Below are positions 58,690 through 64,000 of a DNA stretch of 64,000 nt, piece after piece. Origin of the DNA: Gonocerus acuteangulatus (Eukaryota > Arthropoda > Insecta > Hemiptera > Coreidae); contig OX328123.1 in NCBI GenBank assembly GCA_946811695.1, forward strand, positions 152,667,840 through 152,731,839. The letters are read 5' to 3'. The position numbers and the translations under genes are program-made. Below the pieces are notes generated by a model. That model was given only the letters and a program-made list of their open reading frames with translations. It was not told the DNA's origin and made no database searches. Every line of letters begins with the position of its first letter. Position 1 is the stretch's first letter.

Positions 58690-59080
58690 ATAATTCCTAA
58701 CAATCTATGTAAAAACTGTTCAAAGGTTTGGCCCCTTCCAGCATTACAGGCATCACATCGCACATTGACAGACTCGTTGGCATTTGTGCATTGCTCTGCT
58801 GTAATCTGTTCCCAGGCCCATCTGATGCGATAGATGAGGTGCTTCCTTGTGCCAATGGGCTCCCTTTAAACCAAATCTTTAATGTGTCGCCATTTGAAGA
58901 AATCCACGAGCGTGAGGTCTGAAGATCGAGCCGGCCAAGATACCGGCCCACCAGGTCCTATCCAACCCCACGGATGGTTAGTGTCCAACCAATTTTGGAC
59001 GGCTCTCCCTTAGTGGGCTAGACTTAGACCCAGCTTCCCAATCTTTGTGACAAGTGTACTTCCTCCAAGAAAACAAACAG
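58690..59080 (-). pseudogene. mariner/Tc1-like transposase C-terminal fragment
   Basis: Minus strand from about 59010: VGHxxP-type NHPWGWIGPGGPVSWPARSS, DLTLVDFFKW and RHIKDLV, then after a frame change IRWAWEQITAEQCTNA, NVRCDACNAG and FEQFLHRLLGIIR. WPARSPDLxPLDFFLWGxLK is the conserved block with the third catalytic acidic residue in this superfamily. In this copy the block is RSSDLTLVDFFKW, with the Pro of SPDL lost. The first catalytic region is missing or unrecognisable, and frames are broken. Open frames on the opposite strand are shadows. Confidence 0.78.
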
Positions 59081-59438
59081 TTTATTATCGAGGAATGTGT
59101 GGAAAGACGCTGCGTCAAGTCGAGGGGGCAAAAAATGGAGACCTATTATTTCATTATTTCACACAAAATCAGAGACATACTCACTCCTATATTTTTGGGT
59201 GGGGGGAGGGAGATTAAAGGAGGTGATGGGTAGGCTGGGAGGGTGAGTGGAGGGGGTGAACGATAGAACATTACTTTTAATGATTTTTATATAGGCATTC
59301 TGAAAGAATACCTATTCAAAATTATGTTTTAGTTGTTTGCGTGTAAATCGGAAACAAAGCAAAAACGAGAAAAAATTGTTCATCCTGTATCGATTTCCGA
59401 AGTTTTGCCGTTTATTTTGGGGACAACCTGCATATTTG

Positions 59439-60223
59439 TCAAATACCACTCACTGACCTATCATTGCCCAGCCCAAATTACTTGACAGAATAATTTGAAA
59501 TTTTCCATGGACACTCTCTTTAGCATGTAAACACTCGCTAAGAAAGGATTGTTTGATATTCAAATTTTTAATTATTTTTACAGGGGTTTGAATTTTTAGT
59601 TGGTTAGAGAGCAAGCACGCCAAGGCAGCAAGCGTTGCTAGGACAATAACAGGGCAGCTGTTACTTAATATTAGCTATTATTTCTTAATATTATTTCTAT
59701 TTGAGCTTGATTTCGACTATGATGCCAGACCTTGAATTACTAGAAATAAACTGTGATTTTGTCCATCCTAGAGTTTCCGCTATACCTGGTGATGATCCAT
59801 CCGAAGTAATAATATCCCGAACCCTTGCACAGCCTCCCACCCACCAGTCAGAGCACTTACTGCTAATGTTCGCAAATATATTGCGTTGGGTGTTTCAAAA
59901 TGACATTTTTGAAACATACATTTTTAAATTTTAACGTACATTTATTGTTGACAGAGAATTTTAACGTGTACTTGTTTCATTGCTGTTACTGCTAACCTAT
60001 AGATAACGGGTTATCCCTACGTTATTTGTTTCTTGACAGTGGTCTGGAGCGCCCCAACGTCAAGAAACATTATACTTTGATTACTTATCAATTCATGAAT
60101 AACTTATAGCATGACGGGAACCGTGCTGCTACATAATTACATAGTAGCATTAATTTTGATGATTACTTACCGCAAATAAAACAACTGCTCATCTGCCGTG
60201 ACGAAGCACGGGTATTCAGCTAT
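59439..60223 (+). mobile_element. Non-autonomous Helitron relic, second copy
   Basis: TCAAATACCACTCACTGACC to the stem-loop CCGTGACGAAGCACGG and GTATTCAGCTAT. It is colinear with 35033-35846. The terminal CTAG of the other copy is CTAT here. It starts 8 bp after the end of the mariner-like element. The open frame at 59701-59934 is within its body and has no domain. Confidence 0.82.
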
Positions 60224-60402
60224 TAGTATTATATAAACTACTCATCTGCCGTGACGAAGCACGGGTATTCAGCTATTAGTATTATATAAACTACTCATCT
60301 GCCGTGACGAAGCACGGGTATTCAGCTATTAGTATTATATAAACTACTCATCTGCCGTGACGAAGCACGGGTATCCAGCTATTAGTATTATATAAACTAC
60401 TC
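60188..60402 (+). repeat. Four tandem Helitron 3' ends (53-bp unit)
   Basis: Units start at 60188, 60241, 60294 and 60347 (CTCATCTGCCGTGACGAAGC, then ACGGGTATTCAGCTATTAGT and ATTATATAAACTA). Each contains the complete stem-loop. The spacer TTAGTATTATATAAACTA is identical between units. Confidence 0.96.
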
Positions 60403-60843
60403 TCGTAATCCCAAACCTCAATTTTCACCAATTAAGAAAAAAGTCATAATCGTTATTTTTGTCCTTATATTCGCTGAAGAAGGATGCAAAGCAAAAGTGG
60501 TTTGGTTTTTAAAAATTCCTGGATTTGCAAGTAGTAATTGTCTGTGTGTATCGGACTCCTAATTGCTCCCTGCAGGATAATCTCTGCCCCGGCTTAATAA
60601 ATGCGGGATGGTTTCTCCCTCCAGTTCGGTAGGCTTAGAGTTAATCCTCCTGTTTCCTTTTACGGCTACAACAGGCTTTTAGCTTCTTTAAAATGCCCTA
60701 GTCCAAATGAAAATAGTCTCTTAACGCCCTAGCCCTGAAAGCACCCCACAAAAACTCATTTGCACCACAAATTGTACGTTGTAGCCTCAGTAAAAACTAG
60801 CAAACACATTCTCTCCGAATGGAAAAAAATCCTAGTCCCTGTC
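60403..60843. other. Spacer, nothing recognised
   Basis: No motif or repeat placed. Confidence 0.4.
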
Positions 60844-61256
60844 TTAACCCATTAAATCCCAAGCCTATTTCTACTGGATTTTTTTGACATTTTTCGTTAT
60901 TTGTTTCTTTTAGGCACTTAAAAGAATGTATAAAAATTAAAAACGAAAAATCAGGAATTATAGTTTAGGAGAAAAAAAATGTTGCGTTTACGCAACTTTG
61001 GGAAAAGCTAGGCATATCAGAAAATACCTTGATTTTATTATAATATCGTAATTTATTTACCTTTTAAATTTTATATTATTCTTGACAATATTTTATATAA
61101 CATTGGCTTGAGTTGAAAACATTATTACAATTTAAAAACAATAAATTGAGTCAAACAATTATTTTTATGAAAATTTTATGTGCATGGCACCATCATAATC
61201 CTGCCTTCCTTCTTCCAAGATGAGGCGAAACAAACCAGCTGATCATCAAGTAAGAT

Positions 61257-61528
61257 AAAAAGTCCGACTCGCAGGAACTGCCTCATCTTAGCGCGGTTCC
61301 GTTCTTATCCCTAGTCTAATTTCGAAAGATTAAAATAGAAGCAGTTATTATTTTGTTGAGAGGAGATCGTTGACCGTTGATGATGCAAGGTAGGGATTGT
61401 CCGGGTTAGGTCACTGCTACTTAATAATACATACCCCATATGTGTAGGTATGTGGGCATATATATGTACATATGTGTGCGTGTATATGTGTATGTGTATA
61501 TGCATATATATAAATATATATATATTAC

Positions 61529-61568
<40 letters not shown>

Positions 61569-62921
61569 TTACATAGATATGTGCATATATTAGTGTTAAA
61601 TATGTCCTACTTGTATTTACAGCCCTGATGAAGGCTTGAAGTTCAAGCCGAAACGTCGGCACAATAAAACCATTTTTACGATAAAATGTAGTTTTATTAA
61701 GTAGCAGTGACCGAACCCTGACAGTTATATTTTGGTTCCACCAGTCTTGAAAGGTAGGATTTACAATCTGACCTGGAAGGGTCGGCAACACAAGAAACCG
61801 TCCCGCTAGTTGCAAGGTCTTGGAATCTTGGAAATCTATATTTCTAACAATAAATTGTTTTTGTTATTTTACTTAACCTGTTTTATTTTCGAATACATTA
61901 TCCAACTATAAGCAATTAAAAAATAACAAGGAATAAAATACAGGCGAAAAGAACACTTTGAATAAGCGAAATCAATTACTTTAAAGCTTTAAGCTCTTAT
62001 TTCTCCGATTGACATCGCCTAATCAAAACTTTCATTAGAACCTTTTATGTAGAGCATTTAATAAGCTTTCTAATGGTATTCTTCCGTTTACCAAAATTCT
62101 CAACAGTTTTCGAGATATTAAAGAAAGTTCCCAAAATTTATATTATTTCTAGCAACAGAAAATTGGCCTCATTTTTCATATCCTGTTTTACACACAAAAT
62201 TTTCGCAACATAAGAAATTACAAAACTAAAAAGCAATAAAAAACGAAGGGAAAGAGACAAAAATTACAACAAGAACGACAAAAACCCGTTCATAAGAACA
62301 AAACAGACGTATTTGAAGTTTTAAGCACTTATTTCTCCGATTGACATAACCTAATCAAAAATAGTTTTAGAATCATTTTTGTAGAGAATGTAGTAAGCTT
62401 TCAAATAGTTTCTATCCACTTACCACGATTTCCCAACCGTGTTCGAGATATTAATGAAAGTATACGAACTTCCCAAAACTTTTCATGTCTGTTCATAAAA
62501 TATTTTATTCTAACCCTTCCTTAACTCCAAACGTAACAAAACTTTCAACATATTAGTTTTAATGAAAGTAGAACATGCAGATAAAGTTTCAACTGAATCC
62601 CATGATTCTAAGTACCCAAACCAAAAACGGTATTCAAAAAATATTTTTCCAATTTTCTCAAAAACGGTTAAAGCTATCGCCTTGAAAATGGTTTCATTCG
62701 TTTTCCTAGCCCAGGAATCATATAAAACGAGTACTTAGAAGCTTATGAACTCAAAAACGTAAGCGTTACGATTTTTTTTGCGCGAATTTCGCCCCAAACG
62801 CCATCTTCCGGTAGGCGGATTTCGCTGGTTAACGAACTTGACCTTTCAAATTGGACGACGGATTTTTGTACCAAATTTCATCAAAATCGGACCATTCGTC
62901 TTCGAGCTAGAGAGCGAACAG

Positions 62922-62958
<37 letters not shown>

Positions 62959-63122
62959 TATACATATATATATATATATATATCCAAATTTGAACCACCA
63001 TCATTTTCGGTCTCTAGGGGTTCTGAAACGCAAAATTTTCTAGTCGGCACTTCCGGATTGTTTCATTGTATCAACCTTATAAGCGGGGTTCCTCCCTATG
63101 GGGGAGGGAGGAACCGCGCTAA
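61257..63122 (+). mobile_element. Family B (HINE-like) element nested in a TTAA element
   Basis: 5' end AAAAAGTCCGACTCGCAGGA with TTAGCGCGGTTCCG. After the insert at about 61357-61730 the body continues: TCCGATTGACATCGCCTAAT twice (61995, 62335, marking the internal duplication), GCGCGAATTTCGCCCC, TTGACCTTTCAAATTGGACG; (TA)n core 62926-62983; stem-loop TTCCTCCCTATGGGGGAGGG plus CGCGCTAA. Complete. Confidence 0.93.
61357..61730. mobile_element. Foldback-like insert with inverted ends and TA-rich loop
   Basis: GTCCGGGTTAGGTCACTGCT and ACTTAATAA at 61398-61427 pair with TTATTAAGTAGCAGTGACCG and AACCCTGAC at 61694-61723. The loop is a TATG/TA-rich region (61440-61585) followed by CCTGATGAAGGCTTGAAGTT and CAAGCCGAAACGTCGGC. 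The host sequence CAGTTATTATTTTG / CAGTTATATTTTGGTT on both sides suggests a target duplication, but the boundaries are not exact. Confidence 0.6.
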
Positions 63123-63589
63123 TAAACAACGAAGAAGATGTGCCAATGCTAATCACAAACTATATTCATGTGCAGTAAATGTTAGCTGACTTTAAGTGTG
63201 CAATGCTCACAAGATTTTCAAAAAAATAATTTTTTGACTCAATTTATTTTTTTTTTAAATTGTAATTATGTTTAACTCAAGCCAAAGTTATATATAATAT
63301 CGTTTAGAATATAAAATTTAAAAAGTAAATAAATCACGATATTATAATAAAATTGTGGTATTTTCTTATATGCCTAGCTTTTCCCGAAGTTTCGTAAACG
63401 CAACATTATATTCGCAGGGCCACAGAATTGCCATGACAATTTATGAGCGCAATTACTTTTATTAGTTACATTTCTTATATGTTCAAGTAATGATTAGAGA
63501 AAAAAAAATTTTTGTTTAACAAATGCATAGATATTTTAGGCAAATTTCTAACACACTTCACTATTCAATATTTTTAACAATATTAAAAA

Positions 63590-63619
63590 AACAAAAAAAA
63601 AAAAAAAAAAAAAAAAAAA
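63590..63619. repeat. Poly(A) run
   Basis: About 30 A with a C near the start, inside the right arm of the TTAA element. Confidence 0.85.
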
Positions 63620-63782
63620 TAGGAAAATATTTTATTGGGCTTAAGAATTTTTTTCCTTTTCTTTAAGGAGTGGCCTTGTTAGAAAAAACTATTCAAACTA
63701 AATTAAAATATTTATTTGCGTGAGAACAAAAAATCGTGAAAATAATGTTTCCTTTACGCAAATTTGGGACGAAATGGGTTAA

Positions 63783-63923
63783 GACCAGCGAGAAAAAGCT
63801 GAAGATTTTCTTTTTTTTTTTTAATGTATTCATGCGCACCCGCAACAAACGCGATTCGTTCAGTTTAATTATGTGATTATCATCCAGTTACAATTAAACA
63901 AATAAAAAATAAACTTACTTACG

Positions 63924-63925
<2 letters not shown>
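63783..63925. other. Spacer, nothing recognised
   Basis: AT-rich sequence between the TTAA element and the terminal SINE-like block. Confidence 0.4.
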
Positions 63926-63954
<29 letters not shown>

Positions 63955-64000
63955 GTACAGGCCATAAGGTCTGACTACGCTTCGGCAATCTGATTTTCCC
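63926..64000 (-). mobile_element. SINE-like element cut by the window edge
   Basis: A-run (about 63926-63950) then TCCGTACAGGCCATAAGGTC and TGACTACGCTTCGGCAATCT, similar in layout to 13123-13165 (A-run, GTAACAGGCCACGAGG). Probably a related element; the head lies beyond the window. Confidence 0.45.

Larger units (their letters stand above)
58031..59430. mobile_element. mariner/Tc1-like TIR element with SINE insertion
   Basis: Left end CAGGGTGTCCCCAAAATAAA; right end TTTATTTTGGGGACAACCTG. The arms extend inward with several gaps to about 58475 and from about 59235: CGTTTTTGCTTCGTTTCCGA vs AACAAAGCAAAAACGAG, GCCTATATAAAAATCATTAA vs TTAATGATTTTTATATAGGC. TA precedes the left end and CA follows the right. 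A transposase relic is on the minus strand. The left arm is interrupted by a SINE with target duplication. Confidence 0.88.
60848..63778. mobile_element. piggyBac-like (TTAA) element containing a nested family B copy
   Basis: TTAA (60844-60847), then CCCATTAAATCCCAA. The right end is TTTGGGACGAAATGGG, then TTAA (63779-63782). The inverted similarity continues inward in pieces: GTTTACGCAACTTTGGGAAA / AAACGCAAC, CTTGATTTTATTATAATATC / GATATTATAATAAAATTG, GACTCAATTTATT. The left arm reaches about 61190 and the right starts about 63205. No transposase is seen; between the arms is the family B element. The subterminal motif TTTACGCAA recurs at 60989, 63397 (as GTAAACGC) and 63753. Confidence 0.78.

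Overview
This is a gene-poor, AT-rich piece of a eukaryotic nuclear genome, built almost entirely from repeats and mobile-element remains. tRNA-derived SINEs with poly(A) tails, RNase-H-bearing LINE fragments, piggyBac, hAT, Tc1/mariner and Helitron relics, foldback palindromes, satellites and long (TA)n runs point to an animal, most likely an arthropod. I cannot name the species. I see no convincing intact host gene, no rRNA gene and no functional tRNA gene. All recognisable coding sequence is truncated, frameshifted or interrupted transposon or repetitive-family protein.

Layout. 1-2068 is a 104-bp satellite array that runs off the left edge. 3.3-3.9 kb and 11.6-11.9 kb are pseudogene fragments of repetitive, uncharacterised protein families. 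4.9-14.1 kb holds foldback and MITE elements (palindromes at 5.07-5.40, 7.77-9.98, 10.24-10.50 and 13.94-14.14 kb). 15.1-21.3 kb is a stack of nested insertions: a piggyBac remnant inside a family A element, and a 1.9-kb TIR transposon inside the (TA)n core of a family B element. 21.5-24.6 kb has a 510-bp palindrome and an inverted-arm element studded with a CAGCTGACAA motif. 25-34 kb and 38-56 kb are dominated by families A and B. 30.7-31.1 kb is a 51-bp minisatellite. Helitron relics lie at 35.0-35.8 and 59.4-60.4 kb. Tc1/mariner-type relics with long inverted arms lie at 36.2-37.8 and 58.0-59.4 kb. piggyBac-like TTAA elements lie at 40.1-41.0 and 60.8-63.8 kb. A LINE 3' half at 48.2-50.4 kb is split by a SINE with a clear target duplication.

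The main unifying observation is that most long TA microsatellites sit inside two related non-coding element families, called A and B here. Each copy has a conserved 5' end (AAAGTCCG-ACTCGCAGGA-type), a subterminal inverted repeat (AGCACTTTCCTC in A, TTAGCGCGGTTCC in B), a (TA)n core, and a 3' stem-loop ending in GCTA. This is the plan of non-autonomous Helentrons (HINE/DINE-1-like). I estimate that A and B copies make up on the order of 20 kb of the window. Their TA cores also serve as insertion and recombination points. A and B share their 5' end but have different subTIRs and interiors, so they look like two branches of one lineage. No autonomous Rep/helicase partner is visible here.
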